DNA of 64,000 nt from positions 293,627-357,626 of the forward strand of contig NZ_LKBT01000045.1 of NCBI RefSeq assembly GCF_002699985.1, written 5' to 3'. The DNA comes from Pseudomonas sp. ICMP 561 (GTDB lineage: Bacteria > Pseudomonadota > Gammaproteobacteria > Pseudomonadales > Pseudomonadaceae). Below are positions 35,283-44,740 of this stretch, piece by piece. The notes under the pieces are model-generated. The model searched no databases. It was not told where the DNA came from and saw only the letters and a list, made by a program, of their open reading frames with translations. The stretch's first letter is position 1, and each line of letters starts with the position of its first letter. The translations under genes and the position numbers were made by a program.

Positions 35283-36827
35283 TCAGGTCGGCAGAACCAG
35301 CGTGAAAACAGTCCCGGCGCTATCACTTGCCACGGTGACCTGACCGCCATGGGCTTGCATGATTGAGCGCACGATAGCCAGGCCAAGTCCGCCCGAGTCG
35401 CCGGGCTGGTTACGGGAAGGATCGCAGCGATAAAAGCGCTCGAAAAGGTGCGGCAGATGCTCTGCGCCGATAGGCTCGCCAACGTTGTGGACGTAGATTT
35501 CCAAACCGCCCGTGCTCAGCGTGCTGCCGATGGTTACGGGGGTGTTCGGTGACGCATAACGCAGGGCGTTCGCGATCAGGTTGGCCAATGCGCGGCGCAG
35601 TAATTCAGGGTCGGCGTTTAGCGTGCACTGGCTCTTATCAAACACGGAATAACCATCTGGATAAACCTGGTCTTTCTGTTGGAGCGAGGCTTGCCCGCGA
35701 AGAACGATAGCGTGGTGTGCGTGACTTACCGAGTCGACGGCTTCGCGGGCAAGCCTCGCTCCCACAAGCCCGTGTTTGCCGCACGACAGCGGGGTGTCAG
35801 TGACACTGGGGCGGCTCCTATTGATCAGCTCGATGCCACGGTCTTCGCCCATGCCTTCGAAGTAATCGCACAACTGAGCGACCATCGCGTAAAGGTCGAT
35901 CTGTTGGCGGTTGATCGAGGCTTTGGGCTGTTCGGTACGCGCCAGGAACAACATGCTGTCGATCATGCGCGCCAGCCGTTCGTATTCTTCCTGATTGGAA
36001 ACCAGCAGTTCCTGATAGACCTCAGGCGAGCGGCTGCGGCCCAGTGTCTGTTGGGTTTGTCCCATGAGATTGCTCAGCGGTGTGCGCATTTCATGGGCAA
36101 GGTCTTCGCTGAAGCGGGTGAGCTGGGCGAACCCGTCTTCCAGACGGGCTAGCATCTGGTTGAGGGCGTGACTCAGGGCGCTCAGTTCGTTGACGTCCTT
36201 GAACGCCTGCAAGCGCAGGTGCAGGTTTTGCACATCGATGCTGGCAGCACGTGTCGCCAGCTGCCGAACCGGACGCAGCCCCCGCTGGCTGACCATCCAG
36301 CCCAGCAGGAACGCCAACACTGCGCCGACCAGCAAGGCCACCCAGATTTTCATGCGGTAGGCGCTGAGCATTTGCTCGCGCTCGTTGACCAGCTTGCCAG
36401 CGATCAGTTTGAGATGTCGATCGGTGCCTGGCACATCGAGCCACGCCAGTCGCAACGACTTGTCACCCGGGCTATCACCCAACTGTGGCGAAGGCGCTGC
36501 TGGCAACTCGGGCACTGGCAGGGCAAGCGGGTTGACGTCGATGAGCAGTTGCCCGGCGTCATCGACAATCCACAGCACGTTATCGCGATTGCCCAGCATG
36601 TTTTCGTAAAGCTGCGGACGTTTGCGCAGGGTGTCGATGCTGTCGCTGTCAGTGATCAGCGCCTGCATGCGCTCCACGCGACCGAGTAGCGCTTGATCAT
36701 CGCGCCAGGTGATTTCGCGTTGCAGGGATTGATAGAGGTAAAAGCCGACAGCGCCTAAAAGCAGCACGCTGACCAAAGCGAACATGAACGCCAGGCGCAG
36801 GCTCAGGGTTCTGGGCCACAGGGTCAT
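35283..36827 (-). CDS. Heavy-metal/HprS-type sensor histidine kinase with REPIN-encoded insert
   Basis: The protein has 514 residues, against about 450-470 for CusS/CopS/HprS kinases. Order: TM1 (12-33), periplasmic sensor (34-160), TM2 (about 162-182), HAMP, DHp with H-box FSEDLAHEMRTPLSNLMGQ (His near 246), and HATPase with N-box NLIANALRY, FERFYRCD and GGLGLAIVRSIM. Between DHp and ATPase, residues 339-383 are encoded by an inserted REPIN and its flanking sequence. All catalytic boxes remain and the frame is intact. The start overlaps the regulator stop by four bases. The signal is probably copper or oxidative (HOCl/peroxide) stress, judged by the neighbours. Confidence 0.88.
   Translation of the reverse strand: MTLWPRTLSLRLAFMFALVSVLLLGAVGFYLYQSLQREITWRDDQALLGRVERMQALITDSDSIDTLRKRPQLYENMLGNRDNVLWIVDDAGQLLIDVNPLALPVPELPAAPSPQLGDSPGDKSLRLAWLDVPGTDRHLKLIAGKLVNEREQMLSAYRMKIWVALLVGAVLAFLLGWMVSQRGLRPVRQLATRAASIDVQNLHLRLQAFKDVNELSALSHALNQMLARLEDGFAQLTRFSEDLAHEMRTPLSNLMGQTQQTLGRSRSPEVYQELLVSNQEEYERLARMIDSMLFLARTEQPKASINRQQIDLYAMVAQLCDYFEGMGEDRGIELINRSRPSVTDTPLSCGKHGLVGARLAREAVDSVSHAHHAIVLRGQASLQQKDQVYPDGYSVFDKSQCTLNADPELLRRALANLIANALRYASPNTPVTIGSTLSTGGLEIYVHNVGEPIGAEHLPHLFERFYRCDPSRNQPGDSGGLGLAIVRSIMQAHGGQVTVASDSAGTVFTLVLPT
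35678..35809 (+). repeat. REPIN inserted in-frame inside the sensor kinase gene
   Basis: The arms TTGGAGCGAGGCTTGCCCGC (from 35679) and GCGGGCAAGCCTCGCTCCCA (ending 35764) flank a 40-base spacer. A trailing piece, GTTTGCCGCACGACAGCGGG (from 35774), recurs beside REPs at 13.01 and 49.71 kb. The whole is translated within the kinase on the minus strand. Confidence 0.9.
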
Positions 36828-37495
36828 TGCTGCAGCTCCAGCAGGTAACCAATGCCGCGCACGGTGTGGATAAGTTTCGCTTGGTAGGGGTCGTCGACTT
36901 TGGCACGCAGCCGCCGAATCGCGACGTCGACCACGTTGGTGTCGCTGTCGAAATTCATTTGCCAGACGTGGGAGGCGATCAGCGCACGGGACAGGACTTC
37001 GCCCTCTCGACTGAGCAGAAGATGCAACAGTGCGAATTCCTTGTTGGTCAGGTTCAGGCGTTCGCCATTACGGGTGACTTTGCGCTTTAGCAAATCCAGC
37101 TGCAGATCGGCAATCTGAAACTGTTCCACTTCACGAGGCGGACCGCGACGCAACAAAGTGCGAACCCGGGCCAGCAGCTCCGCGTAGGAAAAGGGTTTTA
37201 CTAGGTAATCATCGGCCCCCAGTTCGAGGCCTTTGACACGATCTTCCACGGCGTCGCGTGCAGTGAGGAACAGCACCGGCGTCTGCCATTTACGGCGAAT
37301 GATCTGCAGCAGTTGCCAGCCGTCGAGGCCGGGCAACATGACGTCGAGGATGATCAGGTCGAACTCGCTTTCCTGCACCAGATGCAGCCCGTCAAGACCG
37401 TTCAAGGCCACTTCCACCAGATAGCCGGATTCCCCCAGCCCTTTGCGCAGGTAATCCGCTGTTTTCGCTTCGTCTTCAACCACCAGGATACGCAT
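36824..37495 (-). CDS. OmpR-family response regulator, CopR/CusR/HprR type
   Basis: ATG 37495 follows GGAGG; the product is 223 residues. It has a receiver domain with the acidic pocket VVEDE, phospho-acceptor Asp in LIILDVMLPG (near 51), switch Thr in FLTARD and Lys in LVKPFSY. The C-terminal winged helix (RRLRAKVDDPYQAKLIHTVRGIGYLL) is OmpR-type, of the heavy-metal-response clade. It overlaps the kinase. The divergent genes have an HprR-like box, so I favour an HprR role, but CopR/CusR cannot be excluded. Confidence 0.9.
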   Translation of the reverse strand: MRILVVEDEAKTADYLRKGLGESGYLVEVALNGLDGLHLVQESEFDLIILDVMLPGLDGWQLLQIIRRKWQTPVLFLTARDAVEDRVKGLELGADDYLVKPFSYAELLARVRTLLRRGPPREVEQFQIADLQLDLLKRKVTRNGERLNLTNKEFALLHLLLSREGEVLSRALIASHVWQMNFDSDTNVVDVAIRRLRAKVDDPYQAKLIHTVRGIGYLLELQQ

Positions 37496-37546
37496 TAAGT
37501 CCTCCGCCACTGATGCATAGCGTAAGCCGATACGCCGCCCCATCTC

Positions 37547-37564
37547 ATTACAAATACGTAATCC
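37547..37564. promoter_or_regulatory. HprR/CusR-like operator
   Basis: CATTACAAATACGTAATC is an inverted repeat (ATTAC/GTAAT) in the spacer between the regulator and the haem-binding gene. It differs at only a few positions from the E. coli HprR box as I recall it (CATTACAAAATTGTAATG). Confidence 0.7.
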
Positions 37565-37641
37565 GCAGGCAATCAGTTTGTGCGGAAGGCTTGGGCAGTA
37601 TGGCTGGCAATTGCTCAGCCGAGCCTGAACCGGAGATTTGC

Positions 37642-38142
37642 ATGCTGATCCGAAGCGTCACCCTTTCTTTATTGACACTGGCCATGGGGTCCGGCGTCGC
37701 GCTGGCCGATGTGCCGAACGTCGCCCAGCGTCCGGATGTCACCCTGAAGCTTGCCAATGACCTGCTGAGTGCAACCTTGGCGGCCTGTCACGCCGATGGC
37801 AAAACCGCTGTCGCTGCGGTGGTTGATCGCGGCGGCAATCTGGTCGCTGTGCAGCGCGACGACAATGTTGGCCCGCACAACACGCTCGCGGCGCAACGCA
37901 AAGCCTTTACTGCGCTGTCGACCAAAACCCCGACGCGACTGCTGTCCGAACGCGCTCGCAACAACCCCGAAGCCGAGAACCTCAACACCCTTGATGAGCT
38001 GCTGCTGTTAGGCGGTGGCGTGCCGTTGAAGATGGGCGATCAGGTTATCGGCGCTATCGGCGTTGCGGGTGCAGGTGGTGCGGAAGTCGATGAAGGCTGC
38101 GCGCTGAAAGGCATCGCTCACGTTTTACCCAACCTCAAATAA
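37642..38142 (+). CDS. GlcG/HbpS-type haem-degrading/binding family protein, exported
   Basis: ATG 37642 has GGAG eight bases before; the longer frame to 37513 crosses the operator and lacks a ribosome site. Residues 1-22 form a signal peptide (LLTLAMGSGVALA). The mature part is a single GlcG/DUF336 domain, VTLKLANDLLSATLAACHAD, VVDRGGNLVAVQRDDN and IGAIGVAGAGG. In Streptomyces the HbpS member binds haem or iron and senses oxidative stress. Here it precedes the hydroxyisourate hydrolase by 15 bases and would share its operator. Confidence 0.88.
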   Translation: MLIRSVTLSLLTLAMGSGVALADVPNVAQRPDVTLKLANDLLSATLAACHADGKTAVAAVVDRGGNLVAVQRDDNVGPHNTLAAQRKAFTALSTKTPTRLLSERARNNPEAENLNTLDELLLLGGGVPLKMGDQVIGAIGVAGAGGAEVDEGCALKGIAHVLPNLK

Positions 38143-38157
38143 TCTGGAATATCACAT

Positions 38158-38568
38158 ATGAACATGTTCAAAACACTGATTGCAGGCGCTGTATTGAGCG
38201 GCCTTTCGTCCATCGCGCTGGCCGCGGGTAATCCGCTGAGCGTACACGTGCTGAACCTGCAGGACGGCCTGCCTTCCTCCGATGTCAGCGTGACGCTGGA
38301 AAAACAGGAAGGTCAGGGCTGGAGCACGCTGAACAAGGGTGTAACCAATGAACAGGGCCGGATTACCGGGCTGTACCCGGAAGGCAAGACGCTGGAGAAA
38401 GGCACCTACCGAGTAACGTTCAAGACCGGTGAATGGTTCCAGAAGCACCAGACGGCGAGTTTCTTTCCCGAAGTGCCGGTGATCTTCAACGTTGACGGCA
38501 GCTTGCCGCATTACCACATTCCGCTGCTGATCAGCCCTTACGGGTTCTCGACGTATCGCGGGAGCTAG
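38158..38568 (+). CDS. hiuH: Periplasmic 5-hydroxyisourate hydrolase (transthyretin-like)
   Basis: This 136-residue protein starts at ATG 38158 with GGAATAT upstream. Residues 1-22 are a signal peptide (ending ALAAG). The mature part has the HIUase hallmarks: an N-terminal His in SVHVLNLQDG, a central Arg in GRITGLY, a C-terminal His in YHIPLLISPYGFSTY and the terminal YRGS motif. The enzyme hydrolyses 5-hydroxyisourate; the role of exported forms is less clear. In E. coli hiuH lies beside hprRS and is controlled by HprR, an arrangement mirrored here with an HprR-like box. Confidence 0.9.
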   Translation: MNMFKTLIAGAVLSGLSSIALAAGNPLSVHVLNLQDGLPSSDVSVTLEKQEGQGWSTLNKGVTNEQGRITGLYPEGKTLEKGTYRVTFKTGEWFQKHQTASFFPEVPVIFNVDGSLPHYHIPLLISPYGFSTYRGS

Positions 38569-38610
38569 TAGGCGCATTGTTGCGTGGATGGATCTGACAT
38601 AAGCGCCATC

Positions 38611-38850
38611 GTTCATCGCGAGCAAGCTCGGCTCCCACAGATGTCGGCGATCCTCTGTGGGAGCTGGGCTTGGTCTGGGCGGCATTCCGACGATTCAGAC
38701 ACCTCGGTGTATCAGGCATACCGCGTCATCGTTCACCGCGAGCAAGCTCGGCTCCAACTAATAAGCATCGCATTCCCTTGTAGGAGCTGCCGAAGGCTGC
38801 GAAGGCGTTTTGCCTGACGCACCACATCGCAGCCTTCGGCAGCTCCTACA
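38611..38850 (+). repeat. Cluster of REP elements
   Basis: Half-REPs TCGCGAGCAAGCTCGGCTCC occur at 38616, with a near copy at 38733, and a GGGAGCTGGGCTTGGTCTGG variant at 38659. A complete pair with GTAGGAGCTGCCGAAGGC arms spans 38779-38850. These fill most of the 491-base gap before the epimerase. The remaining 38851-39059 probably holds its promoter; no specific site was assigned. Confidence 0.8.
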
Positions 38851-39059
38851 AGGGTGTGCGGTAATTAATCACTAAGTAATGGCGTCAACAAAACGTCTAA
38901 AAATCACATTCGTTACACATCGTTTTTTCCAACCGCCGAACGGACGACGGTTTCCCGACGCACGGTCACAACTTTTACGCGTCTTCGTGTCATATCAGAG
39001 TGCTAGCCGATTGGATTTTGGCAGCCGAGCAACCTAGGCCTGATAACGGAGATAACCCC

Positions 39060-42000
39060 ATGATTTTTAACGTCCAAAATTTTGGCGCCAAAGGAGATGG
39101 CGTCACGGATGATACCGCTGCCATCCAAAAGGCTATTGATGCAGCAGCAGCGGCAGGCGGGGGTCAGGTTTATATTCCGCCAGGGACGTTCATTGTCAGT
39201 GGGGGTGAGGAACCGTCGGACGGCTGCCTCATGCTCAAAAGCAATGTGTACATGTATGGCGACGGGATGGGCGTTTCGAACATCAAGGTGGCTGACGGCT
39301 CGGATACGAAAATTACCGGCATCATTCGCTCGGCGTACGGCGAAGAAACCCATGACTTCGGCCTCAGCAACCTGACCCTCGATGGCAACCGGGATAACAC
39401 CACCGGCAAGATCGACGGCTGGTTCAATGGTTACATTCCCGGCCAGGAAGGTTATGACTCCAACGTCACCCTGGACGGCGTAGAAATCAAGGACTGCTCC
39501 GGTTACGGCTTCGACCCGCACGAACAGACCGTCAACATGGTCATCAAGAACAGCGTGTCCCACGGCAATGGCCTGGACGGCTTCGTGGCCGACTTTCTCA
39601 GCAACAGCACGTTCGAGAACAACGTCGCCTACGACAACGACCGCCATGGCTTCAACGTGGTCACCAGCACTCACGACTTCACCCTGACCAATAACGTCGC
39701 CTACAACAATGGCGGCGGCGGGATCGTGGTGCAGCGCGGCAGCGAGAACATTCCTTCGCCGAGCAACATCGTCATCACCGGTGGCGAAGTTTACGGCAAT
39801 GGTGCCGAAGGCGTGCTCATCAAGTTGTCCAGCGATGTCACCCTCAGCGGTGTGGATATCCACGACAACGGCAGCGCCGGGGTGCGGATCTACGGCAGCA
39901 ACAACGTTGACGTGACCGACAACACCCTTAGCAACAACGCCCTGAAAGGCGGTGTACCGGAAATCATCATCCAGTCCTACGACGATACCCTTGGCGTCTC
40001 CGGCAAGTATTTCAACGGCAGCGACAACACGATTCAGGGCAACACCATCACCGGCAGCAACCTGTCGACTTACGGCGTGGCCGAACGTAACGAAGATGGC
40101 ACCGACCGCAACGCGATCATCGGCAACACCATTGGCCATACCACCAAGGGCGAGACCCTTGTTTATGGCGATGGCAGTTACGTCAGCGCCACCGTTCCAG
40201 TCGTCACTGTTCAGGGCACCGACGGCAACGACACGCTGATCGGCAGCAGCGCCAATGAAATCCTTTATGGCGCAGCCGGTAACGACGTGATCAATGCCGG
40301 GGCAGGAGCCGATATCCTGGTCGGCGGCGCGGGCGTCGACAAGCTCACCGGCGGTGCGGGCGCGGATACCTTTCGCTTCGCCAGCCAGTCCGACAGCTAT
40401 CGCAACGCGACGAACAGCTTCGTCGACACCGTTACCGATTTCGATGTCACTCAAGACAAGATCGATATCGCCGACCTGGGCTTCACCGGGCTGGGTACCG
40501 GTCGCGGCGGCACCTTGCAGCTCAGCTACAACGCCAGCAACAACCGCACCTACATCAAGGATTACGATGCGGATGCCAACGGCAATCGCTTCGAGCTGAT
40601 TCTGAACGGCAATCTCACCAGCACGCTGACGGCCGACAACTTCATCTTCAACCGGACGGTGACCGGCACCAGCGGCAACGACTCGTTGCAGGGCACGGCG
40701 GCGGCAGACACCCTGCTTGGCCTGGCCGGTAACGACAGCCTGGCTGGCGGCGCGGGCGATGACACGCTCAATGGCGGTTCGGGCATGGACACGCTCAGCG
40801 GTGGTGCGGGCGCGGACACCTTTGTGTTCTCCGAACGCACGGACAGCTACCGCAACTACAACGCAGGCGGCGCTAACCTGGGTGACCTGATCACCGACTT
40901 TGATCGCACCGCCGACAAGATCGACGTCTCGGCGTTGGGCTTCACCGGTCTGGGCGATGGCAAAAACAACACCCTGTATCTGGTGCTCAACGACGCCGGG
41001 ACCAAGACTTACATCAAGTCACTGGAAGCCGATGCCAACGGCAACCGCTTCGAGATCGCGTTGGATGGCAATTACCTCGACAAGCTGACCAACGCCAACT
41101 TCGTCTTCGCCACCGCGCCCACCACCAATCAGGCGCCAATCGTGGCGACGCCGCTGCTGGATCAGAATGCGACGGAAAACACCGCGTTCAGCTATGTCGT
41201 CCCTGCGACCAGTTTCACCGATCCTGACAATGACAGCCTCAGCTACACCGCATCCCTCGCCGACGGCAGCGCCCTGCCCGGCTGGCTGACGTTCGACGCT
41301 GCCAGCCGCACACTCAGCGGCACGCCGGACAGCACCGCTTCGGGCAACTATTCAGTGAAAATTACTGCCACTGACGGCAGCAATGCCACGGTCAGCGACA
41401 GTTTCACACTGGCGGTGCAGGACGTTCCGGGTGCGCCGATCATCATCAATGGCACACCAAACAACGACACCCTGACGGGCACTGCGGCCAACGAGCAATT
41501 GCTGGGCGGTGCAGGTAACGACACGCTCAACGGCGGCGCGGGCAACGATATTCTTGTCGGCGGTGCCGGTGCGGACAAACTTACCGGTGGTGACGGCGCT
41601 GACGTTTTCCGCTTCACCTCGAAGATGGACAGTTATCGCACCAGCACGACCAGCGCCAGTGATCAGATCCTTGATTTCGACGTAGCCGCCGACAAGATCG
41701 ACGTTTCGACGCTGGGCTATACCGGCCTGGGCAACGGCCTCAACGGCACGCTGCAGGTGATCTACAACGCGTCGAACAACCGCACTTATCTCAAGGACAA
41801 CACGGTCGACGCCAACGGCAACCGCTTTGAGGTTTCAATGGCGGGCAATCTGGTCAACAGCCTGACGGCCAACCATTTCGTGTTCGCTGACCAGAACACG
41901 CCGACCAATGTCGCGCCAGTCGTCGTGATCCCGCTGCTGGACCAGAACGCAACTGAAAACACCGCCTTCTCGTACACGGTAACCAGCAACAGCTTCGCCG

Positions 42001-44675
42001 ATGGCAACAGGGATGTGTTGAGCTACAGCGCCACCCTCGCAGACGGTACAGCGCTGCCTTCATGGTTGAGCTTTGACGCAGTCAACCTGACCTTCAGCGG
42101 CACACCCACCAGCACAGCGGCAGGCAATTACGACGTACTGATCAAAGCCACCGACCCAGCGGGTGCGTCGGTCAGTGACAACTTTGCATTAGTGGTGGCG
42201 GATGCTCCGGCCAATACCATCGCAGGCACCGACAACGCTGAAACCCTGACCGGTACAGCAGGCGCGGACCTGATTCTGGGTCTGGGCGGCAACGATACAA
42301 TCCGCGCGGGTGCCGGGGCGGATATTATTGACGGCGGCGCCGGACGTGACTCGCTTTACGGCGGTGAAGGTGCCGACACGTTCCGCTACAGCAACGTGCT
42401 CGACAGCTACCGCGATTACGACGCGGGCGGGGTTACCGCAACCGACACGATCTATGACTTCACCCAGGGTGTGGACAAGATTGATGTCTCGGCCTTGGGC
42501 TTCCTCGGCCTGGGCGACGGCAGCAACGGCACGCTGTACATGACCCTCAATGAGGCGGGCGACAAGACCTACATCAAATCCAGTGTGCCCGATGCCGATG
42601 GCAATCGTTTCGAGATCGCCCTCAGCGGTAACTACCTCAACACGCTGACCGCCGACGACTTCGTTTTCGGCCAACGCGCCCAGCAGGACATTCTTTACCT
42701 GCCGACGCTCGGGCAGTCCAACGCGCGACTGCTGCGCATGACCGAGGACGATGATCAGTCCGGCACCTCGATGCTGGTCAACGACCTGAGCAAGTACACC
42801 ACTTACGACGTGCGCAGCCAGTTCAACGATGCTGACGGCAATGGCATCGACATCGCAGTGGGCGGCAGCACCGTCAACGGCATGTCCACACTGGGCGCCG
42901 AAGAGCTGAAATTGTGCTGGTGGCTGACCGACACCAACGAGCCGGGCCCGGCGCTGTTGCGTGCCGTTGCACTGCTGCAGAACCAGCTCACCGAGCTCAA
43001 GGCCATCGATAACGTCAAGATGGGCATCATCTGGGGTCAGGGCGAAGAAGCGGCGCAGGAAATTGGCCGGGCCACTGACAAACAGGCAGCGGCTGCGGAC
43101 TACAAAGCGGCAACACTGGCGGTGTTCGACTACCTGCACGCGCAGGTCGGCAGCTTCGATGTGTACATGATGGAGACCGGTCACTACGACCAGGACGCCG
43201 CCCGTGCACGGGGTTATTCCGAAGAGAAGATCGCGCAGATTGTTGAGGGTGTGGACTACGTCCGCGCCACACAGGAAGCGATTGCTGCCGAACGTACCGA
43301 CGTGAAACTGGCCGTTGATTACACCGACTTGCCGTTGCGTCATGAAGTCGATCCGCTGGTATATCCCGATGACGTCTGGCACTTGCATGAAGAGTCCGCA
43401 GAAATCGTCGGCCAGCGTCTGGCTGACTACATTGCTGATGACTTGGGCTTCAAGGGCAACCCGAACGACAACAACAGCGTGCAGGACATCTTCGACAACG
43501 CTCATAACGAAGGCGGGATGATCTTCGGCACCGATCAGGCCGACACGCTGGTTGGCACCTCGGGCAACGACACGCTGGACGGCGACCTGGGCGCTGACAC
43601 CATGACCGGCGGCGACGGCAACGATATTTATGTGGTCGACAACGCCTTCGACAGCGTGGTGGAAAGCAACACCTCCCCGGCGCAGATCGACACGGTGCAG
43701 GCCTCGGTTAGCTGGACACTGGGCGACAACCTGGAAAATCTGGTGTTGACCGGCGTCTCGGCAATCGACGGGACAGGCAACGCGGTCCGCAACTTCATCA
43801 CCGGTAACTCGGCCAATAACGTGATCAACGGTGCGGCTGGTGCGGACAGCATGAGCGGTGGCAACGGCAGCGACACCTATTACGTGGACGACATCGGCGA
43901 CAACGTGATCGAGACCAACAGTGACAAGGTGTCGGGCGGTACCGACAGCGTTCACAGCAGCCTGGCGACCTACACCCTCACGGCGAACGTTGAGAACCTG
44001 TACATCGACAGTAACGCAGCAGCTAATGGCATCGGCAACGCGCTGGACAACATCCTGTTCGCGGGTGCTGGCGATAACGTCTTGGAAGGCCGTGATGGCA
44101 ACGATACGGTTTCGTTCGAGCGCGCGCTGGCGGGCATCACTGCGACGCTGTCCACCTCTGCGCAGCAAAACACCGTGGGCTCGGGACTGGATACCCTCAA
44201 AGGTATCGAAAACCTGACCGGCAGTGCTTATGCCGACACCCTCTCGGGCAACAGCAGCGCCAACGTGCTGAATGGCGGCGCGGGCAATGACACGCTGGTG
44301 GGTGGTGCAGGCAATGACCGACTGATCGGCGGCGAAGGCACGGACAGCTTGACGGGCGGAACAGGCGCTGACACTTACGTCTTCGGCTCGCTGTCTGACA
44401 TGGGCACCGGTGCATTGCGGGACGTCATCAGCGGCTTTAAAACCGCTGATGGTGATCAACTGGACCTCACCGGTCTGGATGCCAACCCGCTGACCAGCGG
44501 GATGGACGCCTTCAAGTTCATCGGCAGCAACGCCTTCGACACCGCAGACGCCACCGGCCAGATTCGTTTCGCCGACGGCATCCTCTACGGCAGCCTGAAT
44601 GCGGACGCCACCGCGGAGTTCGAAATCCAGCTGGTCGGTGTCAAGGAGCTGCACGCCAGCGACTTTACGGCCTGA
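39060..44675 (+). CDS. Secreted modular mannuronan C-5-epimerase with internal SGNH esterase-like domain
   Basis: ATG 39060 has GGAG at nine bases; the product is 1871 residues. Residues 1-380 are the catalytic A-module (right-handed beta-helix), with Tyr149, Asp152, His154 (DPHE) and Asp178 at the same numbers as AlgE4. Then R-modules with RTX repeats near 385-535, 535-690, 794-944 and 1052-1204, separated by two Ig-like domains (690-790, 949-1047). Residues 1211-1467 look like an SGNH/SASA acetylesterase: GQSN with Ser1220, GQGE at 1326-1329 and DVWH with Asp1438 and His1441. The C-terminus (1480-1871) is further RTX and ends in a type I secretion region. It should convert mannuronate to guluronate in exported alginate and may deacetylate it. 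P. syringae PsmE is, as I recall, organised similarly. Confidence 0.93.
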   Translation: MIFNVQNFGAKGDGVTDDTAAIQKAIDAAAAAGGGQVYIPPGTFIVSGGEEPSDGCLMLKSNVYMYGDGMGVSNIKVADGSDTKITGIIRSAYGEETHDFGLSNLTLDGNRDNTTGKIDGWFNGYIPGQEGYDSNVTLDGVEIKDCSGYGFDPHEQTVNMVIKNSVSHGNGLDGFVADFLSNSTFENNVAYDNDRHGFNVVTSTHDFTLTNNVAYNNGGGGIVVQRGSENIPSPSNIVITGGEVYGNGAEGVLIKLSSDVTLSGVDIHDNGSAGVRIYGSNNVDVTDNTLSNNALKGGVPEIIIQSYDDTLGVSGKYFNGSDNTIQGNTITGSNLSTYGVAERNEDGTDRNAIIGNTIGHTTKGETLVYGDGSYVSATVPVVTVQGTDGNDTLIGSSANEILYGAAGNDVINAGAGADILVGGAGVDKLTGGAGADTFRFASQSDSYRNATNSFVDTVTDFDVTQDKIDIADLGFTGLGTGRGGTLQLSYNASNNRTYIKDYDADANGNRFELILNGNLTSTLTADNFIFNRTVTGTSGNDSLQGTAAADTLLGLAGNDSLAGGAGDDTLNGGSGMDTLSGGAGADTFVFSERTDSYRNYNAGGANLGDLITDFDRTADKIDVSALGFTGLGDGKNNTLYLVLNDAGTKTYIKSLEADANGNRFEIALDGNYLDKLTNANFVFATAPTTNQAPIVATPLLDQNATENTAFSYVVPATSFTDPDNDSLSYTASLADGSALPGWLTFDAASRTLSGTPDSTASGNYSVKITATDGSNATVSDSFTLAVQDVPGAPIIINGTPNNDTLTGTAANEQLLGGAGNDTLNGGAGNDILVGGAGADKLTGGDGADVFRFTSKMDSYRTSTTSASDQILDFDVAADKIDVSTLGYTGLGNGLNGTLQVIYNASNNRTYLKDNTVDANGNRFEVSMAGNLVNSLTANHFVFADQNTPTNVAPVVVIPLLDQNATENTAFSYTVTSNSFADGNRDVLSYSATLADGTALPSWLSFDAVNLTFSGTPTSTAAGNYDVLIKATDPAGASVSDNFALVVADAPANTIAGTDNAETLTGTAGADLILGLGGNDTIRAGAGADIIDGGAGRDSLYGGEGADTFRYSNVLDSYRDYDAGGVTATDTIYDFTQGVDKIDVSALGFLGLGDGSNGTLYMTLNEAGDKTYIKSSVPDADGNRFEIALSGNYLNTLTADDFVFGQRAQQDILYLPTLGQSNARLLRMTEDDDQSGTSMLVNDLSKYTTYDVRSQFNDADGNGIDIAVGGSTVNGMSTLGAEELKLCWWLTDTNEPGPALLRAVALLQNQLTELKAIDNVKMGIIWGQGEEAAQEIGRATDKQAAAADYKAATLAVFDYLHAQVGSFDVYMMETGHYDQDAARARGYSEEKIAQIVEGVDYVRATQEAIAAERTDVKLAVDYTDLPLRHEVDPLVYPDDVWHLHEESAEIVGQRLADYIADDLGFKGNPNDNNSVQDIFDNAHNEGGMIFGTDQADTLVGTSGNDTLDGDLGADTMTGGDGNDIYVVDNAFDSVVESNTSPAQIDTVQASVSWTLGDNLENLVLTGVSAIDGTGNAVRNFITGNSANNVINGAAGADSMSGGNGSDTYYVDDIGDNVIETNSDKVSGGTDSVHSSLATYTLTANVENLYIDSNAAANGIGNALDNILFAGAGDNVLEGRDGNDTVSFERALAGITATLSTSAQQNTVGSGLDTLKGIENLTGSAYADTLSGNSSANVLNGGAGNDTLVGGAGNDRLIGGEGTDSLTGGTGADTYVFGSLSDMGTGALRDVISGFKTADGDQLDLTGLDANPLTSGMDAFKFIGSNAFDTADATGQIRFADGILYGSLNADATAEFEIQLVGVKELHASDFTA

Positions 44676-44740
44676 TCAGTGTGAGGGGATCCGGTGTGGC
44701 TTCTGATATCAGGGGCTGCATCGGATCTCTACACATTGGT

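Noticed and set aside
35283..36827. Reading the REPIN-bearing kinase as a pseudogene
   Set aside because: The frame stays open and every kinase box is intact, so loss of function is not shown.
39003..40454. A 483-codon minus-strand frame opposite the epimerase A-module
   Set aside because: The A-module residues Tyr149, Asp152, His154 and Asp178 fix the coding strand.
40200..44400. DNA tandem repeats within the epimerase gene
   Set aside because: They encode RTX nonapeptides and R-modules; the periodicity is explained by protein structure.
42189..44654. An 821-codon open frame on the minus strand opposite the epimerase
   Set aside because: It mirrors the repetitive, GC-biased RTX coding sequence, has no ribosome site and its translation resembles no protein; the plus strand has a full set of catalytic motifs.
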